A stretch of 64,000 bases of DNA. It comes from an uncultured Erythrobacter sp. (lineage in GTDB: Bacteria; Pseudomonadota; Alphaproteobacteria; Sphingomonadales; Sphingomonadaceae). This document shows, in pieces, positions 9,459-19,415 of this stretch. The notes beneath the pieces are model-generated. The model did not search any database. It worked only from the letters and a program-made list of their open reading frames with translations, and was not told where the DNA came from. Positions within the stretch are counted from its first letter, which is position 1. Each line of letters starts with the position of its first letter. The DNA lies in NCBI RefSeq assembly GCF_947499705.1, contig NZ_CANMPJ010000001.1, positions 1,213,501 to 1,277,500 of the forward strand. Reading direction: 5' to 3'. A program made the position numbers and the translations under genes.

Positions 9459-9467
9459 AGGCTCCCG

Positions 9468-12400
9468 ATGCCCAAACGCACCGACATTTCTTCCATCCTC
9501 GTCATCGGCGCAGGCCCGATCATCATCGGTCAGGCGTGCGAGTTCGACTATTCGGGCACGCAGGCGATCAAGGCGCTGAAGGAAGAGGGCTACCGCGTCA
9601 TTCTGGTCAACAGCAACCCAGCGACGATCATGACCGATCCGGAGTTTGCCGACGCGACCTATATCGAGCCGATCACACCGGAGATCGTTGCCAAGATCAT
9701 CGCCAAGGAAAAGCCCGACGCGCTGCTGCCGACGATGGGCGGGCAGACGGCGCTGAACTGCGCGCTGAAGCTCGATGAGATGGGCGTGCTGGCAGAGCAC
9801 GGGGTCGAGATGATCGGCGCCAAGGCCGATGCGATCGACAAGGCAGAGAACCGTCAGCGCTTCCGTGAGGCGATGGACTCGATTGGCCTGGAAAGCGCGC
9901 GTAGCGGGGTGGCGAACACCCTCGAAGAAGCGCGCGCACTTATCGACCGCACGGGACTGCCCGCGATTATCCGTCCGAGTTTCACGCTTGGCGGGACAGG
10001 CGGCGGAATCGCTTACAACAAGGCGGAATTCGACAAGATCGTCGCAGAGGGCCTCGACGCCTCGCCTACGACCGAAGTTTTGATCGAGGAATCGCTTCTC
10101 GGTTGGAAGGAATACGAGATGGAGGTCGTCCGCGACAAAGCGGACAATTGCATCATCATCTGCTCGATCGAAAACGTTGATCCGATGGGCGTGCATACCG
10201 GAGACTCGATCACGGTCGCCCCGGCGCTGACGCTGACCGATAAAGAATACCAGATCATGCGGACCGCCAGCCTGAATGTGCTGCGCGAGATTGGTGTCGA
10301 GACTGGCGGCTCGAACGTGCAATTTGCGGTCAATCCGAAAGACGGCCGTCTGATCGTGATCGAGATGAACCCGCGGGTGTCGCGCTCTTCAGCTCTGGCT
10401 TCGAAGGCTACGGGCTTCCCAATCGCGCGCGTCGCTGCAAAGCTGGCGGTTGGGTACACACTCGACGAGATCACGAACGAGATTACCGGTGCGACCCCGG
10501 CAAGTTTCGAGCCGACGATCGACTATGTCGTCACCAAGATCCCGCGCTTCGCGTTCGAGAAGTTCAAGGGTGCTGAGGCCACTTTGTCGACGGCGATGAA
10601 GTCGGTGGGTGAAGTCATGGCGATTGGCCGGAACTTTCAGGAATCGATGCAGAAGGCACTGCGCGGGCTGGAAACCGGCCTCGACGGGTTCAACCGCGTG
10701 ACCGAACTTGAAGGTGTCTCGCGCGAGGTAATCACCGCCGCCATTTCCCGCCGCACGCCGGACCGGCTTTTGAAGGTCGCGCAGGCCTTCCGCGAGGGCT
10801 TCAGCGTCGAGGATATCCAGAACGTTACGGGTTATGACCCGTGGTTCCTGCGTCAGATTGAGGCGATTATAGCCGCGGAGGCCGAGATTGCATCAGAGGG
10901 TCTACCCAACGATGCCGCAGGATTGCGCCGACTTAAGGCTATGGGCTTTTCGGACAAGCGGTTGGCGACGCTCGCCGTGCGTTCTGTCGGTGTTGCGGGA
11001 GGAATGGCGGAAACGCAGGCCAAGCGCTCGGGTCTGCTGCATGATGCGCTGCAAGCGATGGCCGGGGCGACCAGCGAAGAGGAAGTGCGCGCATTGCGCC
11101 GCAAGCTTGGCGTGTTGCCGGTGTTCAAGCGGATCGATAGCTGCGCCGCCGAATTCGAAGCAATCACGCCATACATGTATTCGACTTACGAAGCCCCGAG
11201 CTTTGGCGAGCCCGAATGCGAGGCTGACCCGAGCGACCGCAAGAAAGTCGTCATCCTAGGCGGCGGGCCCAACCGGATCGGTCAGGGTATCGAGTTCGAC
11301 TATTGCTGCGTCCACGCCTGTTTCGCGCTTGCCGAGCAGGGCTTTGAAACGATTATGGTCAACTGTAACCCCGAAACCGTTTCGACCGACTACGACACAT
11401 CCGACCGGCTCTATTTCGAGCCGCTTACCGGGGAAGATGTGCTCGAAATCCTGCGTGTGGAGATGTCTCGAGGCACCTTGGCGGGTGTGATCGTGCAGTT
11501 TGGCGGGCAAACGCCGCTGAAGCTCGCACAGGCCCTGGAAGATGAAGGCATTCCAATCCTTGGAACCTCGCCAGATGCAATCGACCTCGCTGAAGACCGC
11601 GAGCGGTTTGCCAAGCTGGTCGACAAGCTAAAGCTGAAGCAGCCGGACAATGGCATCGCCTATAGCCGCGACGAAGCCGCTGCCGTCGCCGCGCGGATCG
11701 GTTATCCCGTTCTGCTGCGTCCATCCTACGTGCTTGGGGGGAGGGCGATGGAAATCGTCGATTCCGAAGCGCAGCTGGATGACTACATCAAGACCGCCGT
11801 GAATGTCTCTGGTGACAGCCCTGTGCTGGTCGATCAGTACCTGCGTGACGCAATCGAGTGTGATGTCGATGCGCTATGCGACGGCGATGAAGTGCGGATC
11901 GCGGGCGTCATGCAGCATATCGAGGAGGCCGGCGTGCATTCCGGCGATAGTGCCTGCACCTTGCCGCCCTATTCCCTGCCGGCTGAAATTGTTCAAGAAA
12001 TGGAGCGTCAGGCAGATGCGCTGGCCACGGCGCTGGGTGTGCGCGGTCTTATGAATGTTCAATTCGCGGTCAAAAATGGCGAAGTCTATCTGATCGAAGT
12101 CAATCCGCGGGCAAGCCGTACCGTCCCGTTTGTCGCGAAGGCCATTGGCCAACCGGTCGCCAAAATCGCCTCACGCGTAATGGCGGGTGAAAAGCTCGCC
12201 GACTTTGAGCCGTTCAAGCGAGATCTGCCTTACATCGCGATCAAGGAAGCGGTCTTCCCGTTCAGCCGTTTCCCTGGCGCTGATCCGATCCTTACCCCCG
12301 AGATGAAATCGACCGGCGAAGTGATGGGCATCGATATGACGTTCGATGCGGCCTTCCTGAAATCTCAGTTAGGTGCAGGGATGACGCCGCCCGAAGGTGG

Positions 12401-12791
12401 CACGGTGTTCGTTTCGGTCAAGAACACCGACAAGCCGGTGATCGTTCCTGCTGTTAAGAGCCTGATCGAGCAAGGTTTTCAGGTGATCGCGACGGGCGGC
12501 ACACAAAGCTATCTCGCCGAGCAGGGCCTCGCGGTGGAACACATCAACAAAGTGGCCGAGGGGCAGCCGCACATCGTCGACAAGATCATCGACGGTGAGG
12601 TGGCGTTGATCTTCAACACGACCGAGGGTTGGCAGTCGCTTCTCGACAGCAAATCGATCCGCGCGACCGCGCTTGAGAAGAAGGTTCCGTACTACACTAC
12701 GGCTACGGCTTCTAATGCGGTGGCGGCCGCAATTGCGGCGATAAAACCGGATCAGCTTGAAGTCCGGTCATTGCAAGACTATTATAGCTGA
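9468..12791 (+). CDS. carB: Carbamoyl-phosphate synthase large subunit CarB
   Basis: Uses bicarbonate, ammonia from CarA and two ATP to make carbamoyl phosphate. The 1107-residue protein has the two duplicated ATP-grasp halves. The first starts [20 protein letters not shown] with [13 protein letters not shown]; the second starts [21 protein letters not shown] with [12 protein letters not shown]. The allosteric MGS-like domain is at the C-terminus ([37 protein letters not shown]). Length is normal for alphaproteobacteria. greA follows 110 nt downstream, a common arrangement in sphingomonads. The separation from carA by an accessory block is the odd feature. Confidence 0.98.
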   Translation: MPKRTDISSILVIGAGPIIIGQACEFDYSGTQAIKALKEEGYRVILVNSNPATIMTDPEFADATYIEPITPEIVAKIIAKEKPDALLPTMGGQTALNCALKLDEMGVLAEHGVEMIGAKADAIDKAENRQRFREAMDSIGLESARSGVANTLEEARALIDRTGLPAIIRPSFTLGGTGGGIAYNKAEFDKIVAEGLDASPTTEVLIEESLLGWKEYEMEVVRDKADNCIIICSIENVDPMGVHTGDSITVAPALTLTDKEYQIMRTASLNVLREIGVETGGSNVQFAVNPKDGRLIVIEMNPRVSRSSALASKATGFPIARVAAKLAVGYTLDEITNEITGATPASFEPTIDYVVTKIPRFAFEKFKGAEATLSTAMKSVGEVMAIGRNFQESMQKALRGLETGLDGFNRVTELEGVSREVITAAISRRTPDRLLKVAQAFREGFSVEDIQNVTGYDPWFLRQIEAIIAAEAEIASEGLPNDAAGLRRLKAMGFSDKRLATLAVRSVGVAGGMAETQAKRSGLLHDALQAMAGATSEEEVRALRRKLGVLPVFKRIDSCAAEFEAITPYMYSTYEAPSFGEPECEADPSDRKKVVILGGGPNRIGQGIEFDYCCVHACFALAEQGFETIMVNCNPETVSTDYDTSDRLYFEPLTGEDVLEILRVEMSRGTLAGVIVQFGGQTPLKLAQALEDEGIPILGTSPDAIDLAEDRERFAKLVDKLKLKQPDNGIAYSRDEAAAVAARIGYPVLLRPSYVLGGRAMEIVDSEAQLDDYIKTAVNVSGDSPVLVDQYLRDAIECDVDALCDGDEVRIAGVMQHIEEAGVHSGDSACTLPPYSLPAEIVQEMERQADALATALGVRGLMNVQFAVKNGEVYLIEVNPRASRTVPFVAKAIGQPVAKIASRVMAGEKLADFEPFKRDLPYIAIKEAVFPFSRFPGADPILTPEMKSTGEVMGIDMTFDAAFLKSQLGAGMTPPEGGTVFVSVKNTDKPVIVPAVKSLIEQGFQVIATGGTQSYLAEQGLAVEHINKVAEGQPHIVDKIIDGEVALIFNTTEGWQSLLDSKSIRATALEKKVPYYTTATASNAVAAAIAAIKPDQLEVRSLQDYYS

Positions 12792-12901
12792 GCAAACACG
12801 CCGTCCTTCCCGACATTTTGGTGCATTCGGGCCGCCTCTCACGGAGCGGTCGCACTCTAAATGTCGCATGATTTGGGTGGGGCGCAGAAGGAAAGAAACG
12901 G

Positions 12902-13378
12902 ATGGCGACGATGGAAAAAGTTCCGATGCTGGCCGAGGGGTACGAGCGTTTGACGACCGACCTCAAAGCGCTGCGCGAGGAACGCCCGAAGATTGTCGAT
13001 GCAATCGAGGAAGCTCGTGCGCATGGCGATTTGTCTGAGAACGCTGAGTATCACGCGGCCAAGGAACGTCAGGGCCAGGTTGAAGCGATGATCGGCGATA
13101 TCGAAGGCAAGATCAGCCGCGCTCAGATCATCGACCCGACGACCCTGTCCGGTGACAAGATCGTGTTTGGCTCTACCGTTACGCTGCTCGATGACGATGA
13201 TAAGCCGATCAAATATCAAATCGTCGGTGAAACCGAAGCGGACGCCGCTGCGGGCCGCATCTCATTCAGCTCGCCACTGGCGCGCGCTTTGATAGGTAAG
13301 CAGGTCGATGATGAGATCGAAGTGACGGTCCCATCGGGCGACAAGTTCTATCTCGTCAGCAAGATCGAATTCATCTGA
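12902..13378 (+). CDS. greA: Transcription elongation factor GreA
   Basis: Stimulates RNA polymerase to cleave backtracked transcripts. The 158-residue length is exactly typical. The N-terminal coiled coil carries the basic/acidic tip ([20 protein letters not shown]), followed by the FKBP-like C-terminal domain with [18 protein letters not shown]. It lies downstream of carB on the same strand. A short AGCGC/GCGCT hairpin followed by four T lies at 13392-13414 just past the stop. Confidence 0.97.
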   Translation: MATMEKVPMLAEGYERLTTDLKALREERPKIVDAIEEARAHGDLSENAEYHAAKERQGQVEAMIGDIEGKISRAQIIDPTTLSGDKIVFGSTVTLLDDDDKPIKYQIVGETEADAAAGRISFSSPLARALIGKQVDDEIEVTVPSGDKFYLVSKIEFI

Positions 13379-13391
13379 GAATGATTTGGGG

Positions 13392-13414
13392 AGCGCTTCA
13401 GGTGAGGCGCTTTT
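13392..13414 (+). terminator. Weak terminator after greA
   Basis: AGCGC (13392-13396) pairs with GCGCT (13407-13411) around a 10 nt loop and is followed by TTTT. It lies between the convergent greA and GNAT genes. The five-pair stem is short, so this is tentative. Confidence 0.35.
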
Positions 13415-13874
13415 CCATCGCATAGTTGTGGATCGCCACACCTTCGATTTCGAAATCGCGGCGTTGCGTTACCTCATACCCTGCTCGTTCAAATGCGGGT
13501 CGGGCCAGTTCGCTCGCCTCGGTGTAAAGGCTTTCCGTTTTCAAAGTGATCGCAGTCTGTTCGGCCACGGCCAGCAGCTGGTCTGCCAAACCGCGCCTTG
13601 TATGCTTGGGGTGGCAATACAGCATGTCTAAGTGGCCGTCGGGTTCGAGCAGCGAATAGGCTACCGGAATGTCGCTGTCGTCCGCCGCTACGAAGATGTG
13701 CGAGCCACCCCCGGCGCGTTCGATGAAGCGCTCTGGACCGGGATGCCGCGCTGCCCAGGCATCCACCTGTTCACTCGAATAGGATTGCGACCCAACAGTC
13801 CGAATTGCGGCCAGGGTAAGGTCCGCCAAAGAGGCGGCGTCTTCCGTACGAAATGGGCGGATGGCGTAAGCCAC
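13398..13874 (-). CDS. GNAT family N-acetyltransferase
   Basis: A 158-residue acetyltransferase of the GCN5 fold, read from a GTG start (MAYAIRPFRTEDA). The opening beta strand IRPFRTEDAASLADL, the central SLLEPDGHLDMLYCHPKHTRRGLADQLL (motif A, acetyl-CoA binding, with R/Q-x-x-G-x-A type loop RRGLAD) and ALKTESLYTEASELARPAFERAGY fit the family. The late RAGYEVTQRRDFEI resembles the many uncharacterised small-molecule acetyltransferases; the substrate cannot be read from sequence. Nine bases separate it from the DUF4170 gene upstream, so the two probably share a transcript. Confidence 0.85.
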   Translation of the reverse strand: MAYAIRPFRTEDAASLADLTLAAIRTVGSQSYSSEQVDAWAARHPGPERFIERAGGGSHIFVAADDSDIPVAYSLLEPDGHLDMLYCHPKHTRRGLADQLLAVAEQTAITLKTESLYTEASELARPAFERAGYEVTQRRDFEIEGVAIHNYAMEKRLT

Positions 13875-13882
13875 CTTTGAGG

Positions 13883-14113
13883 CTACTCTTCAGGCGTCAG
13901 CAGGCGGTGGATATGGACCACCACATACTTCATCTCGGCATCATCGACCGTACGCTGCGCCTGAGCGCGCCATGCATCGACTGCCGCGTCGTAGCTGCTG
14001 AACACGCCAACCACGTGAAGGCTTTCCGGGTCTTGAAATTCCAGTCCGCGCGGATCGGTAACGCGGCCGCCCATCACAAGATGGAGCCGCTGTTCGGTAG
14101 TTGTTTCTTCCAT
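13883..14113 (-). CDS. DUF4170 family protein
   Basis: A 76-residue protein recognised as DUF4170 from LHLVMGGRVTDPRG, VGVFSSYDAAVDAWRAQAQ and the ending VVVHIHRLLTPE. Function unknown; the family is small and common in alphaproteobacteria. ATG at 14113 is chosen because AGGGG lies 8 nt upstream; an ATG two codons earlier (14119) is also possible, whereas longer in-frame extensions lack any ribosome-binding site. Confidence 0.82.
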   Translation of the reverse strand: MEETTTEQRLHLVMGGRVTDPRGLEFQDPESLHVVGVFSSYDAAVDAWRAQAQRTVDDAEMKYVVVHIHRLLTPEE

Positions 14114-14195
14114 TGCCATTACCCCTGGGGAGAAAAGATGCCGCGCCTTTAGCGCATCGCGATTTCGGAGCAACCCTGTGGGGAAGCCATACCAA

Positions 14196-14762
14196 TCAGT
14201 TTGTCACGCGATCCTTGATATCCCGCACTGCGCGACCGGCTGTCCGGCGTGTGCGGCGGGCTATGGTGCGTGTTTTGTCGGCTGCGGTGCCGGCGACATA
14301 CTCCGCATCGCGCTTCAGCTCACGGGACTTTGCACTGGCGCTGTCGCCAATGTCTTCGAGAGTATCCTGGCCGGTTCTCGCCGTGTCGAGAACGTCGTCG
14401 ATCAGCTTGATACCGTAGGCGACCAATGCATCGGCGAGCAATGTACCAAATGCCGATCCGCGCGCCTTCGCCGCATCGCCGACCGTCTTCGCCGCGCCGG
14501 AAGCTGCACCGCTGACGGCACCTGCCGCTCCGCTAGCCGCGCTTCCCACTGCTCGGCGACCGGGCTTAGTTAGCACGCCAACGACGAGCCCCAGCGCAAT
14601 CGCTCCGCCCAGAACCTTGAACGGGTTCTCCTTTACATAAGTGGTAGCTGCCCCAGCAGCGTCCTTCGCCTGATCGGCGACGGTGCGGTCGGCAATTCGA
14701 CGTTCGCTCGCTTCGATCTTGGCGCGCAGTTCGTCGCGCTTGTCGGTTGGATTATTGCTCAT
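14196..14762 (-). CDS. Glycine-zipper membrane-anchored protein of the ElaB/YqjD (DUF883)-like type
   Basis: A 188-residue protein. The ATG at 14762 has CCGGAG 6 nt upstream and overlaps the end of the previous gene; an ATG at 14768 is the alternative. The N-terminal part is a charged helix (DELRAKIEASERRIAD), followed by KENPFKVLGGAIALGLVVGVL, the pattern of the ElaB/YqjD membrane anchor. An Ala/Gly-rich repeat (GSAASGAAGAVSGAASGAA) and a basic C-terminal tail (RTIARRTRRTAGRAVRDIKD) follow. In enterobacteria such proteins anchor ribosomes to the membrane in stationary phase; that role here is only an analogy. It is last in a four-gene minus-strand cluster. Confidence 0.65.
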   Translation of the reverse strand: MSNNPTDKRDELRAKIEASERRIADRTVADQAKDAAGAATTYVKENPFKVLGGAIALGLVVGVLTKPGRRAVGSAASGAAGAVSGAASGAAKTVGDAAKARGSAFGTLLADALVAYGIKLIDDVLDTARTGQDTLEDIGDSASAKSRELKRDAEYVAGTAADKTRTIARRTRRTAGRAVRDIKDRVTN

Positions 14763-15156
14763 CGTCATCTCCGGATGCCGGGACTGGCTCGCCAGCATCG
14801 CTTTCAGGTTCCGGCAAATCTTCGGCTTCGTCTTGGACGGTTTCGTCCTCGATATCCAGCGCATCTTCGTCGCTGTCGGTCGGTGTGATCCCAAACACTT
14901 CGAGGATTGGTTCGCGCGCGAAGAACAGCAATATCGCCCCGATCAAAGCGGCCAGCACGCCGCGATTGTCATCGGCATGGACCCTGGCGACCTCGAACAC
15001 GTCCTTGGCGCCGTCGCCGACACGGCTGCCCACGCGCTTTGCGATGCCTTTGCCGGAAATGCTGGTACGAGCATGCTCTACATCGGCCATGAACACTTCG
15101 CGCGCCGCATCGCGCAAGGCCCGGTCTTCAAGGAACTGTTGCGGAAGCTTGGTCAT
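14752..15156 (-). CDS. Small single-pass membrane protein with acidic tail
   Basis: A 134-residue protein I do not recognise by family. It has an amphipathic N-terminal half (FLEDRALRDAAREVFMADVEHARTS is split by no obvious motif), one likely membrane helix (GVLAALIGAILLFFAREPIL) and an acidic, Pro-rich C-terminal tail ending PASGDDDEQ. Start overlaps the stop of the holin-like gene by 4 nt (ATGA), and its end overlaps the next gene, so the cluster is translated as a unit. Confidence 0.7.
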   Translation of the reverse strand: MTKLPQQFLEDRALRDAAREVFMADVEHARTSISGKGIAKRVGSRVGDGAKDVFEVARVHADDNRGVLAALIGAILLFFAREPILEVFGITPTDSDEDALDIEDETVQDEAEDLPEPESDAGEPVPASGDDDEQ

Positions 15157-15605
15157 TTCGCTTTGTCTTCAGAGGGGCTTGAGAACAAAGCGCCGAGCAG
15201 CTTCCCCTTCGAATAGGCGCCGAAGCCAAGCAATCCGACAAGCAGCAGTATTCCGCCGACAACGATAGCGATCGCGCCCCAGATCGTGACCAATGGCGCG
15301 AGCGCAATCACCAATCCCACTGCGAGCGCCAAGAAGGCGATGTGCAGCAGGATGATCGCGACGATAACAAGCCCGAGTGCAACGCCGATACTTTTGCCGG
15401 CGAGGGCGGCGCGGCCTTTCTGGAATGCAAGTTCGGCCTCGGCATAGGTTTTGCCGTCGTCGTAAAGTGCAGCGAGTTCCTCGACGAGGGATTCGTCGAA
15501 AGTCGGACTGGTATCGGCGGAATCGTCCTGCTTTTCAGGCGGAATCGGGGCGAGGGGGTCCGCAGTTTCGTCCTGCGACCCTTCCGGCCCTTTTCCCTCA
15601 AGCAT
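15153..15605 (-). CDS. Phage holin-like (superfamily III) membrane protein
   Basis: A 150-residue membrane protein with an N-terminal cytosolic part (SLVEELAALYDDGKTYAEAEL) and two hydrophobic segments, about residues 70-100 and 105-128. The motif before the first segment and the overall two-helix layout match the 'phage holin family' (actinobacteriophage holin III type) widely annotated in bacterial genomes. These chromosomal copies are normally not phage genes. Together with its neighbours it more likely acts in envelope stress or stationary phase. Confidence 0.7.
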   Translation of the reverse strand: MLEGKGPEGSQDETADPLAPIPPEKQDDSADTSPTFDESLVEELAALYDDGKTYAEAELAFQKGRAALAGKSIGVALGLVIVAIILLHIAFLALAVGLVIALAPLVTIWGAIAIVVGGILLLVGLLGFGAYSKGKLLGALFSSPSEDKAK

Positions 15606-15636
15606 GCACTAACCCCTTGGAGCGAACGTGGCGCGT

Positions 15637-16227
15637 TTAGCCGCGCGGGCCGCGGAACATCCGGGCCAGCAGAAAGCCTGCAACCGCAGCGATGCCGACA
15701 GCAACGCCGGGGCTTTTACGCACGAATTCGCGTGCATCCTCGCCCAGTTCTTCGACGCTCTTCGATTCGAGCGAGGCGGAAGTTTCGGCCAAGCTGCGCG
15801 AAGCCTTGCGGGCGTAATCGCCATATTGCTCGCCAAAGCGATCATCGATCTGCTCAGCTGTGTCACCGACCACCTTGCCGAGCGAAGAGATCGCGTCGCT
15901 GGCTGCGGATTTGCCATCGGTTGCTAGCTCACCTGCACGGACTTTGGCCTTCTCGCCATAGACCTTTGCTTCGGAAACCAGATCTTCGCCCCTCGATTTG
16001 GCTTGCTCGCGGTAGTCGCCGACCTTGTCGCCCGCGCCAGTGCGCAGAGCGGCCGCGCCAGCTTTTGCCTCTTCAAGCGCCGAGTTGAAGCGGCTCTTCG
16101 CCTCAACAACTGGCTCGTCAGCGGCCTTGGCCGTGGCAGCCGTTTTCTTGGGCGCAGCCTTTTTGGCTGTGGTCGATTTGCTCGTGCTGCGTTTCGCAGG
16201 GGCTTTGGTGCTTTTGGTCTCTGCCAT
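15637..16227 (-). CDS. Lys/Ala-rich DUF883-like protein with C-terminal membrane anchor
   Basis: A 196-residue protein in three parts: a histone-H1-like basic head rich in Lys-Ala (about residues 1-36, STKAPAKRSTSKSTTAKK), a long charged helical region (about 40-165) and a C-terminal anchor KSPGVAVGIAAVAGFLLARM followed by Arg/Gly. The anchor matches the ElaB/YqjD (DUF883) pattern. The basic head could bind nucleic acid, which would tether it to the membrane; that is inference. It is the first gene of the cluster running to 14196, 31 nt before the holin-like gene. Confidence 0.7.
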   Translation of the reverse strand: MAETKSTKAPAKRSTSKSTTAKKAAPKKTAATAKAADEPVVEAKSRFNSALEEAKAGAAALRTGAGDKVGDYREQAKSRGEDLVSEAKVYGEKAKVRAGELATDGKSAASDAISSLGKVVGDTAEQIDDRFGEQYGDYARKASRSLAETSASLESKSVEELGEDAREFVRKSPGVAVGIAAVAGFLLARMFRGPRG

Positions 16228-16332
16228 GATTCTTGCTTTAGTCCTCCGAATGAGTGGTTTTCCAGTCAGAAATCGTATTCACGCTGCGAACTGCCCTTAG
16301 GCGTGCTTGCGTGGCAAACTTGCTACGCATAG

Positions 16333-17706
<1,374 letters not shown>

Positions 17707-17712
17707 ATAAGT

Positions 17713-17763
17713 GCGCCTGAGCACGCTCTCCGATCAGGGGGCGAGCGAGAGGGGCTCAGGCGC
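17713..17763 (+). terminator. Inverted repeat after eno
   Basis: GCGCCTGAGC (17713-17722) is exactly complementary to GCTCAGGCGC (17754-17763), with a smaller CTCTC/GAGAG pair nested inside. It lies between the convergent eno and MarR-type genes. No T-run follows on either strand, so it may be a Rho-independent-like bidirectional stop or only an RNA-stabilising hairpin. Confidence 0.45.
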
Positions 17764-17776
17764 TGTCAGCGCGCAG

Positions 17777-18367
17777 TCATTTTGAGCTGCTGACGCTGGC
17801 AAAGTATCTGTCCATCGCTTCTATCCCGCGCTCGGTGAGGCGGACCATGACGCGTCGCTGATCGTCGGGGTCGGGTTCGCGGACTACCAGTTCATTTTCT
17901 GCAAGTACCCCGAGCCAGCGCAGCCCGGTTGTCGGCGGGGCTGCTGAACCGATGCACGCGCTCGATACGGACACGGATTTTCCGTCGACGAAGGCGATGT
18001 AAAGGTCGAGCAGGATGTCCCAGGCTGGCTCGCCAAACAGTTCCGCATTGCCGAATATTGCTCCGCGCTGGCGCCGCGTATTGTAAACGGCTCGGGCGTG
18101 CCTGGCGTAGGTTTCGCGCGGGTCTCCTCTGTCGCGAGAATGGCTGTTTTCGGGAGGTGCATCAGTATCGAGCGCTGAAGCAGAATCGGGTGGGGCTGGG
18201 ACTGTGTGAAATTCCCCTTCGCGCAGCTGCTGTGCGATTGCCATCAACTGATCGGCAAAGGGTTTGAGGTCCTGCATTGCACCCAAATCGGTATCTGGCC
18301 GAGCTTCTGCGGCTCCATCAGCGCCACGTTGTGGAATGCCGGGCCGGCCGGTCTCGTCCATATTCAT
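17777..18367 (-). CDS. MarR-type winged-helix transcriptional regulator
   Basis: A 196-residue protein. The long N-terminal part is low complexity; the C-terminal half is a winged helix: GEPAWDILLDLYIAFVDGK, then VSVSSACIGSAAPPTTGLRWL as the recognition-helix region, then VREPDPDDQRRVMVRLTERG as the wing. This variant, with SSACI-x-S-A-x-PPTT, is common in sphingomonads and is annotated as MarR family; the ligand and targets are unknown. The ATG at 18367 is preferred for its nearby AGG; ATGs at 18361 and 18403 are alternatives. Confidence 0.75.
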   Translation of the reverse strand: MNMDETGRPGIPQRGADGAAEARPDTDLGAMQDLKPFADQLMAIAQQLREGEFHTVPAPPDSASALDTDAPPENSHSRDRGDPRETYARHARAVYNTRRQRGAIFGNAELFGEPAWDILLDLYIAFVDGKSVSVSSACIGSAAPPTTGLRWLGVLAENELVVREPDPDDQRRVMVRLTERGIEAMDRYFASVSSSK

Positions 18368-18985
18368 GATCGGAGACCTGCTAGGAGCGTTGGGCTCGCG
18401 CATAAGGCACGATTCCTTGCTTTGTCCTCGAACGGCAAAATGCGCACCGGTGTCGCGGCCTCCTGTTGCGCGGCCCGAGCTTCTCTGCGCCGGTAGCGCA
18501 GTGCCCTTTGCTCGACCCGCAACTGAGTATTAGCGCTAAGGGTTCAGTTTGGCTTTACGTGGAAATACGGATGACAGAATTTTGATCGGTGTAGAGCTTA
18601 GGTGGCGAGTAGAAAAAATACCTATCAAACAATATGTTGCTACTTCAGATCCTTGAAATCTTGCGCTTGGTCCAACCGAAGTTGCTGGATGGCTGCGTCG
18701 AGATGCGCGGCGGCTATTCCAGCCCCCAAGCGATCGAGTTCACCCAGTTGCTCTTCGAGTATAGCCAGAATGGGCGCAATCTCAGTCGCGCCGAACCTGC
18801 GAGCGTTTCCCTCGTCCAAAATGTATTCCCCAACTCATCTTGCGGGCGCACGCTATTCTTGACGAGCGTTTCTCGCGACCGCTGATTGTCCGTGCATATC
18901 ACCCTAACACCTTATGCAAATCTACAGAGGGAAACTACGTAGTTCAGGGCGTGAATCCGGGCGACTTTGTCTCGTTTTGAGAATA
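18368..18985. other. 618 nt intergenic region between MarR-type gene and ribH
   Basis: No clear gene spans this region. It is locally AT-rich (about 18530-18640 and 18840-18960) compared with its surroundings. It contains one weak small reading frame on the minus strand (18640-18819, listed separately). I see no tRNA, terminator with T-run or riboswitch in it. It probably holds the promoter of the MarR-type gene. Confidence 0.5.
18640..18819 (-). CDS. Possible small protein or gene remnant (59 aa)
   Basis: A short frame that reads like real protein: from TTG at 18819 it gives a helical peptide with ATEIAPILAILEEQLGELD and AGIAAAHLDAAIQQLRLD. The composition is unlike the random frames nearby, and I have a faint memory of small sphingomonad proteins with GAGIAAAHLDAAIQ. 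No ATG exists; GGGGA lies 7 nt before the TTG. An in-frame TGA stands five codons upstream of the TTG, so it may also be the surviving tail of a decayed gene. Confidence 0.3.
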   Translation of the reverse strand: MDEGNARRFGATEIAPILAILEEQLGELDRLGAGIAAAHLDAAIQQLRLDQAQDFKDLK

Positions 18986-19408
18986 TCAGCTATTGAAACG
19001 ATTGGAGAGGTCGAACAGCACGAGCGCGGCCTTCGCAGCTTCCCCGCCCTTGTCCTTCTGACCAGGGTCCGCACGAACAAGTGCTTGCTCTTCGTTTTCG
19101 GTAGTCAGAATGCCGTTACCGATCGGGATCCCGTCCATGGTCAGCGCCATCATTGCGCGCGCACTTTCCCCGGCGACGATTTCGAAATGATAAGTCTCGC
19201 CGCGAATAACCACGCCGATGCCGACGAAGCCATTATACTCGCCGCTTTCGGCCGCCATCGCGATGGCACCAGGCACTTCGAGCGCGCCGGGCACCGTTAA
19301 CACTTCGGCTTCATGCCCGGCGGCTTCGATTGCTGCCTTTGCGCCTGCGACGAGCATGTCGTTGAGGTGCGCGTAGAACCGCGCTTCGACAATCAGAAAA
19401 CGGGCCAT
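18986..19408 (-). CDS. ribH: 6,7-dimethyl-8-ribityllumazine synthase RibH
   Basis: Condenses 5-amino-6-ribitylamino-uracil with 3,4-dihydroxybutanone phosphate, the penultimate step of riboflavin synthesis. The 140-residue length is on the short side but normal for alphaproteobacteria. It shows [16 protein letters not shown] at the start, [34 protein letters not shown] with the catalytic His, and [17 protein letters not shown]. It lies 7 nt downstream of the RibB-type gene and is surely in the same operon. Confidence 0.96.
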   Translation of the reverse strand: MARFLIVEARFYAHLNDMLVAGAKAAIEAAGHEAEVLTVPGALEVPGAIAMAAESGEYNGFVGIGVVIRGETYHFEIVAGESARAMMALTMDGIPIGNGILTTENEEQALVRADPGQKDKGGEAAKAALVLFDLSNRFNS

Positions 19409-19415
19409 GTTTGGG

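Noticed and set aside
15153..15605. Prophage lysis cassette
   Set aside because: The holin-like gene has no endolysin, portal, terminase or integrase nearby; its neighbours are ElaB/YqjD-like proteins.
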